From Aquibacillus koreensis (GTDB taxonomy: Bacteria > Bacillota > Bacilli > Bacillales > Amphibacillaceae), in the NCBI RefSeq assembly GCF_025154055.1, contig NZ_JAOALK010000058.1, positions 35,566-99,565 of the forward strand: DNA of 64,000 bases, in the 5' to 3' direction. The translations under genes and the position numbers were made by a program. The notes under the pieces are model-generated. The model worked only from the letters and a program-made list of their open reading frames with translations, was not told the DNA's origin and did no database searches. Positions 35,723 to 44,335 of the stretch are shown here, in pieces; the stretch's first letter is position 1, and the number at the start of each line of letters is the position of its first letter.

Positions 35723-36301
35723 TCACCCTTCGTCCACTTCTTTGAGTTCATCCACTAATTTTTCTGCTAATTTCCGATACATATTACTTTGATTTACTAA
35801 TGTAGTTATAAGTAGGAGAGATCGAAAGTATTCTTGATCGTTATCATTTATGTTATCTAACTCTTGATTTACCATATTATCGATCGTTTTCACATTTTCT
35901 TTAAAACCTGCCGAGTTCTTATCATGAAGTGATAAATAGCCGTTGTACACTTCTGCTAAACCGCCCTGATCTTGTTCAAACTTGGCATTCATTTTATCAA
36001 GCACAGCTTTTATATCATTAATTGATAATCCACCCTTAAGTTGATAGATAAAACTAATCATCAGCAAGTGTTCTTTTGAATATTTTTTATTTTTAATTGG
36101 AAATAAAAGCTTTGCCTTCGAATAGTTATTGATCATCGTTTTCGTTAGTATTTTATCTTCAGGATCTCGTTTACTCTCACTATATATATTTTCAAATAAC
36201 TGGGTTACTTGATCCATGTATAAATCAATGTTAGGAATGTCCTCTAACGTAAGTCTCTTTTCTAATCCAAGGCCTTCTATTAACGCATCTATTTCTTTCA
36301 T
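35723..36301 (-). CDS. DUF1836 putative DNA-binding regulator
   Basis: 192 residues. It matches the DUF1836 (YkrK-like) pattern: DIPNIDLYMDQVTQLFE, then ILTKTMINNYSKAKLL and KKYSKEHLLMISFIYQLKGGLSINDI, which resembles a MerR-like winged helix. It is divergent from the hemolysin-III gene, whose promoter carries a palindrome just downstream of the -10. The arrangement suggests a local regulator and its target. Regulation is inferred. Confidence 0.8.
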   Translation of the reverse strand: MKEIDALIEGLGLEKRLTLEDIPNIDLYMDQVTQLFENIYSESKRDPEDKILTKTMINNYSKAKLLFPIKNKKYSKEHLLMISFIYQLKGGLSINDIKAVLDKMNAKFEQDQGGLAEVYNGYLSLHDKNSAGFKENVKTIDNMVNQELDNINDNDQEYFRSLLLITTLVNQSNMYRKLAEKLVDELKEVDEG

Positions 36302-36412
36302 GTACTAATCACCCACATTCTTCTTTATAAATAGTAATTATTAGCAATCTATTTTATCAACCACAGCTTTCATTTTTGTACAGTATAACTCAATTAGCAC
36401 CGAATTTAAAGC

Positions 36413-36468
36413 CTTGACCACACCTTACAACAGTAGTATTATAATATGTAGTATTTAAAACTACATGT
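36413..36468 (+). promoter_or_regulatory. SigA promoter and palindromic operator of the hemolysin-III gene
   Basis: TTGACC, 17-bp spacer, TATTAT, then ATGTAGT (36446-36452) / ACTACAT (36460-36466), extendable to 10 bp with one mismatch. The palindrome covers the start-point region, a classic repressor position. TAGGAGG precedes the ATG at 36488. Confidence 0.65.
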
Positions 36469-36487
36469 TGTTATAGGAGGGTTTTAA

Positions 36488-37135
36488 ATGAACACTTATA
36501 TAAGAGAACCTATAAATGGATTAACACACCTAGCCGGTGCGATCCTTTCCTTCGTCGCATTACTTGCCATGGTGATTAAGGCGTCCATTACAACTGCTTC
36601 ACCGCTTGTTATAGCTGCAGTGACTGTATTCGGTATTAGTATGATACTATTATATGCCGCTTCAGCCACTTACCATATGGTTATAGCAAAAAGCAAAGTT
36701 ATTGCATGGCTTAGACGTTTAGATCATTCGATGATTTTTGTTCTAATCGCCGGGACCTATACACCTTTTTGTTTAATTACTTTAAACGGCGTGACTGGAT
36801 GGTCATTATTTGGGATTATCGTCGCTTTCGCTATTAGCGGTGTTGCTTTTAAAATGATTTGGTTTAAAAGTCCAAGATGGCTTTCTACAATGCTATATAT
36901 TGCTATGGGCTGGATGATCGTTTTCGCATTTGCACCTCTATCCAATGCGATGGAACAAGGTGGCATCATTCTATTAATTTTAGGTGGCATACTTTACACC
37001 ATCGGGGGAATCATTTACGGTGTAAAACCTTCATTCCTGGAATTTAAACACCTGGGATTTCACGAGATTTTTCATATCTTTATCTTACTTGGCAGTCTAG
37101 CACACTTTCTTAGTGTTTATATGTACGTACTTTAA
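36488..37135 (+). CDS. Hemolysin III / PAQR-family membrane protein
   Basis: 215 residues with seven predicted helices. Conserved polar positions of the family are present: an early His in REPINGLTHLAGA, SATYHMVI, LDHSMIFVLIAGTYTPF and the terminal GFHEIFHIFILLGSLAHF with the metal-ligand-like histidines. PAQR/HlyIII proteins are metal-site hydrolase-like membrane proteins; in Bacillus the physiological role is poorly known, and haemolysis has only been reported for some. Good start with GGAGG. Confidence 0.9.
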   Translation: MNTYIREPINGLTHLAGAILSFVALLAMVIKASITTASPLVIAAVTVFGISMILLYAASATYHMVIAKSKVIAWLRRLDHSMIFVLIAGTYTPFCLITLNGVTGWSLFGIIVAFAISGVAFKMIWFKSPRWLSTMLYIAMGWMIVFAFAPLSNAMEQGGIILLILGGILYTIGGIIYGVKPSFLEFKHLGFHEIFHIFILLGSLAHFLSVYMYVL

Positions 37136-37141
37136 TGGAAC

Positions 37142-37176
37142 GGATGATACAAGTATTCTAGTATCATCCATTTCTT
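37142..37176 (+). terminator. Terminator after the hemolysin-III gene
   Basis: GGATGATAC / GTATCATCC with a 10-base loop followed by a T-rich tract. Confidence 0.82.
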
Positions 37177-37280
37177 ATTTTCATCATGTTCCCGACCTAA
37201 CTTGCATATACCAAGGTATGGTGATAACGTTTATATATAAAGAAACACAAAATACATATAGATAGGTGAGGCTATAAGAA

Positions 37281-38390
37281 ATGAATCAAATCATAGAGAT
37301 TTTGGCAGATTACTTCCATAATTATGAATGGCTAAAATCTGCTTCTATATTTTTTATTGTTGTGCTTTCCATCCTTCTGATCCGGTGGTTACTTGGTTTA
37401 CTCATAAAGAACATGAAAAAACATAACAACCCCATTATCAGTGAAAGTGAAACAGCATTAATCTCCTTATTAAACTGGGTAACTATATATGGTATTCTAA
37501 TTTTTATTCTCTTTTATTTCTTTAATTCTAAATGGATTAAAAGCGAGATCGCATCCATCGGCTCTGTAACAATTTCTCCTTTTTTAATCATTGTTGCGAT
37601 TCTTATTATCACTTTTGCAAATCGAGCCTCCAAAACGATTACCAAGTATCTTTTGCCGAGAGTGTACGGTAGATACCAACTTGATAGAGGCGTACAATTT
37701 ACCTTCAATCGCATGTTTCATTATAGCATTATGGTTCTCGCTTTTATTATTAGTATTTCCACAGTTGGCATTGACTTGAGTGCGTTAACTGTATTTGCGG
37801 GGGTAGTTGGTGTCGGAATAGGTTTCGGCCTTCAAAATATAGCATCTAACTTTATATCAGGGATTATTATCCTATTTGAGCGACCAATTAAAGTAGGAGA
37901 CCGCGTTATCGTTAACGATATTATTGGTGATGTTGAAAAAATAAATATGCGTGCCACTGTGATTAAATCCATTAATAACGAGCATATTATTGTACCTAAC
38001 TCCTATTTTCTTGAAGAACATGTGGTGAACAGATCCTATAGCGATCCAACGATGCGCCTTACCATACCAATCGGAGTTGCTTATGGCTCAGATGTAGAGA
38101 AAGTAAGAGATTTACTCCTCCAAGTTGCAAAGGATGAGGCGGAAATTTCTCCGTCGATGTTATTAGATCCAGAGCCATTTGTTAACTTTGTCGGTTTTGG
38201 AGATTCTTCCTTAGACTTCGAACTGTTTGTTTGGATCTCTAATCCAAATGAGATAATCGTAACGAAAAGTAATATTAATTTTCGGATTAACAACACCTTA
38301 CATGAACACAATATAGAAATACCATTTCCACAAAGAGATCTTCATATCAGAAGCATCGATAATGATACAATTAGAAGTTTAAAGAACTAA
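37281..38390 (+). CDS. Small-conductance mechanosensitive channel (MscS family)
   Basis: 369 residues. Several N-terminal helices, then the pore helix and beta domain: VVGVGIGFGLQNIASNFISG, ILFERPIKVGDRV and IVPNSYFLEEHVVNRS are diagnostic of MscS. It opens on membrane tension during hypo-osmotic shock, which fits an organism that accumulates betaine (opuD at 7115). Monocistronic, AGGTGAGG before the ATG. Confidence 0.94.
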   Translation: MNQIIEILADYFHNYEWLKSASIFFIVVLSILLIRWLLGLLIKNMKKHNNPIISESETALISLLNWVTIYGILIFILFYFFNSKWIKSEIASIGSVTISPFLIIVAILIITFANRASKTITKYLLPRVYGRYQLDRGVQFTFNRMFHYSIMVLAFIISISTVGIDLSALTVFAGVVGVGIGFGLQNIASNFISGIIILFERPIKVGDRVIVNDIIGDVEKINMRATVIKSINNEHIIVPNSYFLEEHVVNRSYSDPTMRLTIPIGVAYGSDVEKVRDLLLQVAKDEAEISPSMLLDPEPFVNFVGFGDSSLDFELFVWISNPNEIIVTKSNINFRINNTLHEHNIEIPFPQRDLHIRSIDNDTIRSLKN

Positions 38391-38429
38391 AAAAAGCATT
38401 TCAAACCTTTTTGGTTTGAAATGCTTTTT
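38391..38429 (+). terminator. Bidirectional terminator after the MscS gene
   Basis: AAAAAGCATTTCAAACC / GGTTTGAAATGCTTTTT, a perfect 17-bp stem with a 5-base loop. Confidence 0.95.
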
Positions 38430-38431
38430 TC

Positions 38432-38815
38432 TTATGATACTGGTTGTTCGGCCTTAGTAAGAAATTCTAGAGCTTCTTCCGTCGAAGTGAAGTGGTGCTC
38501 ATTATCATGACTAGACTCTTTCGCTGTTCTCCTAAGCTGCAATTTCGCTATCGCACTACTTACCACCACTGCTGCTCTATTCATTCCTTTTTCTATAGCC
38601 CAAGCCTGATGCTTCACTAATTCTTGTTGTGTTTCTGGTACTAATACAGTTATATCTCTCATATCGACTAATACATCGAAGCTAGTCCAACTTAATTCAG
38701 AAAGTGTGTTTTCTATTTTTTGGTTTGCTTGTTCGACATCTTCAACCGAAACTTTGCCACTCCATTCAATTCCTAAAATATTCTTGGTTTTATCGATCAC
38801 TTTAATATTATGCAT
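38432..38815 (-). CDS. SpoIIAA/STAS-like protein of unknown function
   Basis: 127 residues. The strand-helix order (GIEWSGKVSVEDVEQANQKI, FDVLVDMRDITVLVPE, RAAVVVSSAIAKLQL) resembles the SpoIIAA-like (STAS-fold) family of single-domain proteins. No anti-sigma partner gene is adjacent. AGGAGG precedes the ATG. The promoter region is enclosed by a perfect 13-bp inverted repeat. Function unknown; stress or lipid-sensing roles known for other members cannot be assumed. Confidence 0.7.
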   Translation of the reverse strand: MHNIKVIDKTKNILGIEWSGKVSVEDVEQANQKIENTLSELSWTSFDVLVDMRDITVLVPETQQELVKHQAWAIEKGMNRAAVVVSSAIAKLQLRRTAKESSHDNEHHFTSTEEALEFLTKAEQPVS

Positions 38816-38843
38816 ATGTATTTCCTCCTATTTTGTATAGTAA

Positions 38844-38917
38844 TTGTATAACTTTTGTACACATTATATACCATATAGTTTAAAAAGCAAAGACTTTTGA
38901 CCTAAAAAGTTATACAA
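38844..38917 (-). promoter_or_regulatory. 13-bp inverted repeat flanking the promoter region of the STAS-like gene
   Basis: TTGTATAACTTTT at 38844-38856 and AAAAGTTATACAA at 38905-38917 are exact reverse complements about 60 bp apart. A minus-strand TATAAT-like sequence lies between them. Looks like a two-site operator; the regulator is unknown. Confidence 0.5.
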
Positions 38918-38929
38918 AATTGCTATTGA

Positions 38930-39008
38930 GGTGAAATTGGCTGATTTTTGATTCGCATTTGATACAAAATGCGAAGTAACTTTCCCACCCGCTCCTCGAG
39001 TGAAATTG
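38930..39008. repeat. Partial copy of the 175-bp inverted-repeat element
   Basis: CCCACCCGCTCCTCGAGTGA at 38984-39003 and on to 39008 is the reverse complement of the right end and flank of the element at 15561-15735. The left part has GTGAAATTGGC and a hairpin TTCGCATTT / AAATGCGAA. Probably a deletion derivative. Confidence 0.7.
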
Positions 39009-39115
39009 CTTCAAAATTATGATACAAGCATTTATCTAGTAGCGTATTAAACCATATTTCAATCTCGCAATGTTTTTAACCTTTAAGATGTCTGCTAAAA
39101 CAGTAGCAAAATTAT

Positions 39116-39275
39116 CTAAAAGAATCAGTGAATAGTAAGCCAAAACAGTGGAGACAGAATACGAAGACTCCTGCGGGAACAGCGCGAGCCGAAGATCCAC
39201 TCAGGAACGCACTTTGTGACTGAGTTAGCTGAGGCCGTGCCCGCGGAAAGCGAAGTATTCTGCCGGAACGGCGTT
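39116..39275. repeat. Dispersed GC-rich palindromic repeat, copy 2 (inverted)
   Basis: Reverse-complement counterpart of 15316-15470: outer parts almost identical (ending GCCGGAACGGCGTT), centre replaced by the core found at 15561-15735 (AGCCGAAGATCCACTCAGGA, GACTGAGTTAGCTGAGGCCG). A reading frame through it toward treR is not a gene. With the copy at 38930 it accounts for most of the 38816-39403 gap. Confidence 0.85.
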
Positions 39276-39360
39276 GCAACACATCACTATTTCTATGACT
39301 TGAAATTATTACTACGTAGTTTATAAAGATAAAGATACAAACACTTTCCTCAAAAAACGC

Positions 39361-39390
39361 AAAAAAATAGAGAAACACGATAAGTGTTCC
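39361..39390 (-). terminator. Terminator of the tre operon
   Basis: On the minus strand GGAACAC-TTATC-GTGTTTC (7 pairs) followed by TCTATTTTTTT, just after the treR stop. Confidence 0.75.
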
Positions 39391-39403
39391 TCCATCTATC
39401 TCT

Positions 39404-40117
39404 TTATTGGTTTCTACGAGCAAAATCCACAAATCGAAACTTATCTGGTCTATGTCTAGATTCCGTGTACTGAAACAGGCTTGCATCATCTAGATATACA
39501 TAATTCTTTATGATCACAATCGCACTAAACCCTTCAAGGTCCAATAATTCGCGATCTTCTTCTGTTGGTTGATCTACAGTTATTTCTTTCTTTGCAAAAC
39601 TAATCATCAGATTCAACTCATTCTCCACATATGCATAAATCGAGTCTTGGCATATTTCATCTGTTAACGTTGGTACAAAACTATTATTTAAATAGTCCTT
39701 GTCTAAGATGACTTTCTTTCCTCCAATAACCCTTGTTCGAATCACTTCCCACACTTTATCTTTACTCGACGTATTCAACTGTTGCCGTATATAGGTTGTG
39801 GGTTGGATTAGTTCCAACTTATTTACAATCGTTTCTGGTTTTTTCTCCATTTTATCTGCCAGTTCTTTGAAGCTAACTAGCCCAGAAACCGGAAAATCCA
39901 ATTTACTTCTTTCAATAATTATCGACCCTTTACCCCGCACCTTCTGGATATACCCATTTTGAGATAATAGGTTTAAAGACTTACGAATTGTTTCCCTTGA
40001 AGTATCATATCGATCCTTTAACTCATGTTCAGAAGGGAGATAGGAGCCCGACTCCATTTCTCCCTTTTCAATTTGCTCTACTAGCTCATTATAAATAACA
40101 ATATATTTATTATTCAT
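39404..40117 (-). CDS. treR: Trehalose operon repressor (GntR family)
   Basis: 237 residues. N-terminal GntR winged helix-turn-helix (YLPSEHELKDRYDTSRETIRKSL, core SEHELKDRYDTSRETIRKSL) and a C-terminal UTRA ligand domain. It represses the tre promoter until trehalose-6-phosphate binds, as known for B. subtilis TreR. It is the last gene of treP-treA-treR. GGAG lies 8 nt before the ATG. Matching operators stand before treP. Confidence 0.94.
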   Translation of the reverse strand: MNNKYIVIYNELVEQIEKGEMESGSYLPSEHELKDRYDTSRETIRKSLNLLSQNGYIQKVRGKGSIIIERSKLDFPVSGLVSFKELADKMEKKPETIVNKLELIQPTTYIRQQLNTSSKDKVWEVIRTRVIGGKKVILDKDYLNNSFVPTLTDEICQDSIYAYVENELNLMISFAKKEITVDQPTEEDRELLDLEGFSAIVIIKNYVYLDDASLFQYTESRHRPDKFRFVDFARRNQ

Positions 40118-40132
40118 GACGGTATCTCCAAT

Positions 40133-41809
40133 TTACTTTTTTAGATAGTAAACAATGGACTCATACGGACGCAGTTTTCCGCCTAGTTCTTTTGTAACAT
40201 CTGGATAATTTGATATAAGGACTTCCTTTACTGATTCCTTGTTTACGTGACTAGGTAACTGATACGTCGTGTCTTTTCCATAAAAATTATTTAAGACCAA
40301 TAATTTTTCATTTCCATCGTTTCGTATATAAGCAAAAATATCATCATGATCTTCTAAAATCAACTCAAAGTCTCCAGTTGTTATAATGTCATAGTCTTTT
40401 CTCAGGCGATTTAACTTCTGATAATGGTAAAATATAGAGTCTTTATCGGCTAGCGCCTTTTTAGCGTTAATGTCTTTATAATTGTCTGGGACAGGAATCC
40501 ATGGCGTGCTAGAAGTAAATCCTGCATTTTTTGAATCATCCCATTGAACTGGAGTCCTTGAATTATCTCTTGATTTTTGCTTTAAAATGTCTAAAATCTC
40601 CTGTTCTGTCATCCCTTCAGCTTTTTTCATTTTGAACATATTTAATGATTCCACATCACGGTAATCATCAATAGCCTCAAACTTAGGATTCGTCATCCCA
40701 AACTCTTCACCTTGGTAGATGTACGGCGTTCCTTGCATCATATGAATCGTAGTTGCCAACATTTTTGCCGACTCTTTATGAAAGTTTTCGTCATCTCCAA
40801 ATCGAGATACAATTCTCGGTTGGTCATGGTTACACCAAAATAGCGCATTCCAACCTCCACCTTTGTGCATCTCGACTTGCCAAGTTGAAAGTATCTTTTT
40901 CAATGCATGTAAATCGAATGGAGCCTTTGTCCACTTCTCCCCATTAGGATAATCCACCTTCAAATGATGGAAATTAAAAGTCATATCCAGTTCTTTTCGT
41001 TCTGGGTTTGTATATTTGATACAATGATCAATTGTTGTCGATGACATTTCACCAACGGTCATGATGTCATATTTTGAAAACACTTCTTCATTCATCTCAC
41101 GAAAGAACTCATGTACACGAGGTCCATCCGTATAGAATTTACGTCCATCACCTGGTGGTACCGAACCATCGTCATCCGGGAAATTCTGATCTTTTGATAT
41201 TAAGTTAATAACGTCTAATCGGAATCCATCAACACCTTTATCGAGCCAATATTCCATCATGCGGTAGACAGCATCTCTTACGGCTTCATTCTCCCAATTT
41301 AAATCGGCTTGTGTCACATCGAATAAGTGTAAGTAATATTGACCAGTTGTTTCATCATATTCCCAAGCTGATCCACCAAATTTCGATTTCCAATTGGTTG
41401 GCACATCTCCGTCTTTCCCATCTTTCCAAATATAAAAATCTCGATACGGATTATCTTTGGATGACATCGATTTGTGGAACCATTCATGCTCTGTTGAGGT
41501 ATGATTCACAACGATATCCATAATAATTTTTAAATCACGCTTATGTGCCTCATCCAACAAACGATCAAAATCTTCCATGGTACCGTATTGTTCATAAATA
41601 CTGAAATAATCACTAATATCATAGCCGTTATCTCGTTGAGGAGAATCGTATATTGGTGTTAACCATAGCACATCTACACCTAACTCTTTTAGGTAGTCTA
41701 GTTTTTCAATGATTCCCTCTATGTCTCCAATACCGTTTCCAGTCGTATCATTAAAGCTCTTCGGATAGATTTGATATACTACTGCTTTTTTCCACCATGG
41801 TTGACTCAT
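40133..41809 (-). CDS. treA: Trehalose-6-phosphate hydrolase (phosphotrehalase, GH13)
   Basis: 558 residues. GH13 regions are intact: DIVVNHTS (region I), GFRLDVINLI (nucleophile Asp), TVGEMSSTT (acid/base Glu) and WCNHDQPR (third Asp). It splits trehalose-6-phosphate into glucose and glucose-6-phosphate in the cytosol. Oligo-1,6-glucosidase is close in sequence, but the position between treP and treR settles the call. The gap to treP is 68 bp and contains a hairpin. Confidence 0.95.
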   Translation of the reverse strand: MSQPWWKKAVVYQIYPKSFNDTTGNGIGDIEGIIEKLDYLKELGVDVLWLTPIYDSPQRDNGYDISDYFSIYEQYGTMEDFDRLLDEAHKRDLKIIMDIVVNHTSTEHEWFHKSMSSKDNPYRDFYIWKDGKDGDVPTNWKSKFGGSAWEYDETTGQYYLHLFDVTQADLNWENEAVRDAVYRMMEYWLDKGVDGFRLDVINLISKDQNFPDDDGSVPPGDGRKFYTDGPRVHEFFREMNEEVFSKYDIMTVGEMSSTTIDHCIKYTNPERKELDMTFNFHHLKVDYPNGEKWTKAPFDLHALKKILSTWQVEMHKGGGWNALFWCNHDQPRIVSRFGDDENFHKESAKMLATTIHMMQGTPYIYQGEEFGMTNPKFEAIDDYRDVESLNMFKMKKAEGMTEQEILDILKQKSRDNSRTPVQWDDSKNAGFTSSTPWIPVPDNYKDINAKKALADKDSIFYHYQKLNRLRKDYDIITTGDFELILEDHDDIFAYIRNDGNEKLLVLNNFYGKDTTYQLPSHVNKESVKEVLISNYPDVTKELGGKLRPYESIVYYLKK

Positions 41810-41837
41810 ACATACACCTTCCTAATCTTATAGTGAA

Positions 41838-41868
41838 AATAGCAACCGGTAATTTCCCGGTTGCTATC
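41838..41868 (-). terminator. Intercistronic hairpin between treP and treA
   Basis: ATAGCAACCGG / CCGGTTGCTAT, perfect 11-bp stem, 7-base loop, followed by TTTTC on the minus strand. It may attenuate transcription or stabilise the treP message. Confidence 0.6.
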
Positions 41869-41877
41869 TAAATTAAT

Positions 41878-43314
41878 TTATTTCCCTAAACGCTTATATG
41901 CATTTACACCCATTTTTGTTTTAGCAAGAGCAAACGTTAATAAAATTGGTACAACGATCGCTACTGCCATGGCGATGAAGAAGATTATCCAATCTTGGAA
42001 TTGGATGGATAGAAATCCTGGTACCCCACCAACACCAATCGAATTAGCCATTACACCGCCACCTACGGAAATCACCGCTGCAATAGCAGAACCAATCATT
42101 GCCGCCAAGAAAGGAAACACATATTTCAAGTTTATACCAAACATTGCTGGTTCTGTTACACCCAGCCAACATGAAATCCATGCCGGTACGGAAACTTGCT
42201 TTTCTTTTTCATCCTTCTTATTTAACATAATCATAGCAAGAACTGCTGAACCTTGTGCAATATTTGATAATGCGATCATCGGCCATAGGTTCGTTCCATC
42301 AAACTCACTCATCAACTGTAGATCTATAGCATTGGTCATATGGTGTAGTCCGGTAATTACGAGCGGTGCATAAGCAAAACCAAAGATAGCAGCAAATAAC
42401 CATCCAAAAGTGGATGTTAAGCTAGTATAAACTACTTCTGAGATCCAATCACCGATTACCCAACCAATTGGTCCTAACACGACGTGTGCGATTAGTACTG
42501 CCGGAATAAGTGCAAAAAACGGAACGAAGATCATAGAAATTACATTAGGAATAACCTTACGTAACCAAATTTCTAAGTAAGAAAGTACAAAACCTGCTAA
42601 GATTGCTGGAATCACTTGTGCTTGATAACCTATCATTTCAACTGTTGCAAATCCAAAATCCCATACTGGTATTTCATCCGCCGTTGCGACTCCATACGCA
42701 TTCAATAACTGCGGAGAAACAAGTGTAATACCTAATACAATACCAAGAATTTGGGTTGTGCCCATTTTTCTTGCAATTGCCCACGTTATACCTACCGGTA
42801 GGAAGTGGAAGATGGCTTCACCAATTAGCCATAGAAATGCATGTACACCTGCCCAAAACTGAGAAACTTCAACAAGAGTTTGCTCATTATCCGGACCCGC
42901 CATTCCAATCTCACCAATAACATTTCTAAAACCTAAGATTAAACCACCAACAACTAGCGCTGGTATTAACGGCGTGAAAATATCAGCTAAATGAGAAATC
43001 AAGCGTTGAACAATATTCATGTTTTGTTTTGCAGCTTGTTTTGCTTCATCTTTAGATGTATCACCTACACCCGCGATCTTTGTAAACTCGTTATAAAACG
43101 TTGATACCTCATTACCAATGATTACTTGAAATTGACCAGCATTTGTAAAAGTACCTTTTACAATATCAATCTCTTCTGCTTTCTTCGCATCTGCCTTGTT
43201 CGGATCGTTTAATACAAAACGCATTCTTGTTGCACAATGCGTAACGACCGAAATATTTTCACTTCCACCAACTAATTCAAGCAATTCTTTTGCTGAATTT
43301 GTGTATTTTCCCAT
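41878..43314 (-). CDS. treP: Trehalose-specific PTS enzyme IIBC
   Basis: 478 residues. N-terminal EIIB domain with the phosphorylated cysteine in VVTHCATRMRFVLNDP, then a linker and a membrane EIIC domain of about ten helices. No EIIA domain, so it relies on another glucose-type IIA. It imports trehalose as trehalose-6-phosphate. ATG at 43314 is chosen (GGGG about 8-10 nt upstream; MGKYTNSAKELLELVGG is the typical start); the open frame extends 60 codons further into the promoter and operators and cannot be coding. Confidence 0.95.
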   Translation of the reverse strand: MGKYTNSAKELLELVGGSENISVVTHCATRMRFVLNDPNKADAKKAEEIDIVKGTFTNAGQFQVIIGNEVSTFYNEFTKIAGVGDTSKDEAKQAAKQNMNIVQRLISHLADIFTPLIPALVVGGLILGFRNVIGEIGMAGPDNEQTLVEVSQFWAGVHAFLWLIGEAIFHFLPVGITWAIARKMGTTQILGIVLGITLVSPQLLNAYGVATADEIPVWDFGFATVEMIGYQAQVIPAILAGFVLSYLEIWLRKVIPNVISMIFVPFFALIPAVLIAHVVLGPIGWVIGDWISEVVYTSLTSTFGWLFAAIFGFAYAPLVITGLHHMTNAIDLQLMSEFDGTNLWPMIALSNIAQGSAVLAMIMLNKKDEKEKQVSVPAWISCWLGVTEPAMFGINLKYVFPFLAAMIGSAIAAVISVGGGVMANSIGVGGVPGFLSIQFQDWIIFFIAMAVAIVVPILLTFALAKTKMGVNAYKRLGK

Positions 43315-43399
43315 CCTGCTTTCCCCTTTCTTCATTGAAAGTATTAAGAGTAGTTTGCTACTTTTCTTATACGTTATACAACTACGAATTATTAACCAC

Positions 43400-43458
43400 C
43401 TTGTATATACAAGTTCTGATTGCGTTTTCATTATAACTTGTACATACAAGGTGGTCAA
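43400..43458 (-). promoter_or_regulatory. treP: tre promoter with two TreR operators and a cre-like site
   Basis: Minus-strand promoter: TTGACC (43458-43453), 17-bp spacer, TATAAT (43435-43430). Operator 2, CTTGTACATACAAG palindrome (43437-43450), fills the spacer; operator 1, CTTGTATATACAAG (43400-43413), lies just downstream. Between them TGAAAACGCAATCA (43430-43417) fits the CcpA cre consensus with one mismatch. This explains repression by TreR and glucose repression. Confidence 0.88.
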
Positions 43459-43535
43459 CAATAAATCAACAAAATTATGTCGATTAATTTTCATTACTTA
43501 AAACAGTATACCTAGAGCTCCTCACCTAATTCCAA

Positions 43536-43572
43536 GTAAAAAAATAAGACACTTGAAAATTCTCAAGTGCCT
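43536..43572 (-). terminator. Terminator of the 111-residue stress-protein gene
   Basis: GGCACTTGA / TCAAGTGTC stem on the minus strand followed by TTATTTTTTT. Confidence 0.85.
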
Positions 43573-43582
43573 CTCTTTATAT

Positions 43583-43918
43583 TTATTCTAATGCTGATTT
43601 GTGGATATGCGCTCCCGCTTCATTTAGGATAGCCATAGCATCCTTTACTTCATCTTCTGGCACTTCGAATTGGGCCAACTGCCGATGTACAACTTCTTCA
43701 CCTTCAGAATCATCATCCTTAAGAATACCAGCACCACCCGCAGGCACAGAAGCAGACGCTCCATTAGGAACTAATGGGGCTGGTACTAACATCTCTAAAT
43801 CTGTGTCTCCAGGCATTTCCTCTGCAGTATAATTTTTTATATTTAACTTATGAAGTTTGGCGTGCGCTGTTTCCAAGTCATCTTCTGATTTAAAATAGGC
43901 TACTATTTTTTTATCCAT
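43583..43918 (-). CDS. Putative general stress protein (111 residues)
   Basis: Acidic protein with a short ferredoxin-like repeat look: KKIVAYFKSEDDLETAHAKL at the N-terminus and QFEVPEDEVKDAMAILNEAG at the C-terminus flank a low-complexity Pro/Ala/Gly-rich centre. I do not recognise a named family, although YflT-type (general stress 17M) proteins share the start. AAAGGAG precedes the ATG. The upstream SigB-like promoter suggests induction by general stress. Confidence 0.7.
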   Translation of the reverse strand: MDKKIVAYFKSEDDLETAHAKLHKLNIKNYTAEEMPGDTDLEMLVPAPLVPNGASASVPAGGAGILKDDDSEGEEVVHRQLAQFEVPEDEVKDAMAILNEAGAHIHKSALE

Positions 43919-43950
43919 TGAACAACACTCCTTTTCGCTTTATATATAAT

Positions 43951-43975
43951 TTACCCACTATTTTCATTCGTAAAC
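43951..43975 (-). promoter_or_regulatory. SigB-type promoter
   Basis: GTTTAC (43975-43970), 13-bp spacer, GGGTAA (43956-43951) against the consensus GTTTAA-N12-14-GGGTAT. It lies 33 bp upstream of the start of the 111-residue gene. Confidence 0.7.
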
Positions 43976-44041
43976 GAACGTTACATTCCTTGGTGATCAA
44001 GGTTACTTATATAATTTAATTTACGCTTAAAAATTATGCAT

Positions 44042-44072
44042 AAAAACAGGGCAATCCATAATGGACGGCCCT
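44042..44072 (-). terminator. Terminator of the Spo0E-like gene
   Basis: AGGGC and TCCAT pair with their complements across 44048-44071; the minus strand continues into GTTTTTATG. Confidence 0.7.
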
Positions 44073-44134
44073 AAATACTATGTTTAAAGTTTATAAAATA
44101 CGATAATACGCAATATATACCCTTATATATAAAA

Positions 44135-44335
44135 TTAAACTGCTAAAAACGTAAATTTTTCTCTGTTTCCCTCATACATGTTTAGTAGCTGATCAAGCTC
44201 TTGACTACATCTTATTGTTTCTTTACTTGTTAACCCCTCTGTTAGCCCTACTTTGATCATTTCATTTCTTTTACTACTAATCTTTGTTAATAATATTTGA
44301 TTGTTCACCTTCTCAACCTCTTCTTTCATATTCAT
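44135..44335 (-). CDS. Spo0E-like aspartyl-phosphate phosphatase
   Basis: 66 residues. Two predicted helices with the family signature SQELDQLLN (SxxLD) in the second, as in Spo0E, YnzD and YisI. These small proteins dephosphorylate Spo0A~P and delay sporulation. The ribosome site is weak; ATG 44335 or the ATG two codons later are both possible. Monocistronic. Confidence 0.82.
   Translation of the reverse strand: MNMKEEVEKVNNQILLTKISSKRNEMIKVGLTEGLTSKETIRCSQELDQLLNMYEGNREKFTFLAV

Noticed and set aside
39112..39489. 125-codon minus-strand frame overlapping treR
   Set aside because: It is in a different frame from treR and consists largely of translated repeat; no ribosome site.
43315..43494. 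N-terminal extension of treP by 60 codons
   Set aside because: It would place coding sequence across the tre promoter, both TreR operators and the cre-like site; MGKYTNSAKELL at 43314 is the normal start.
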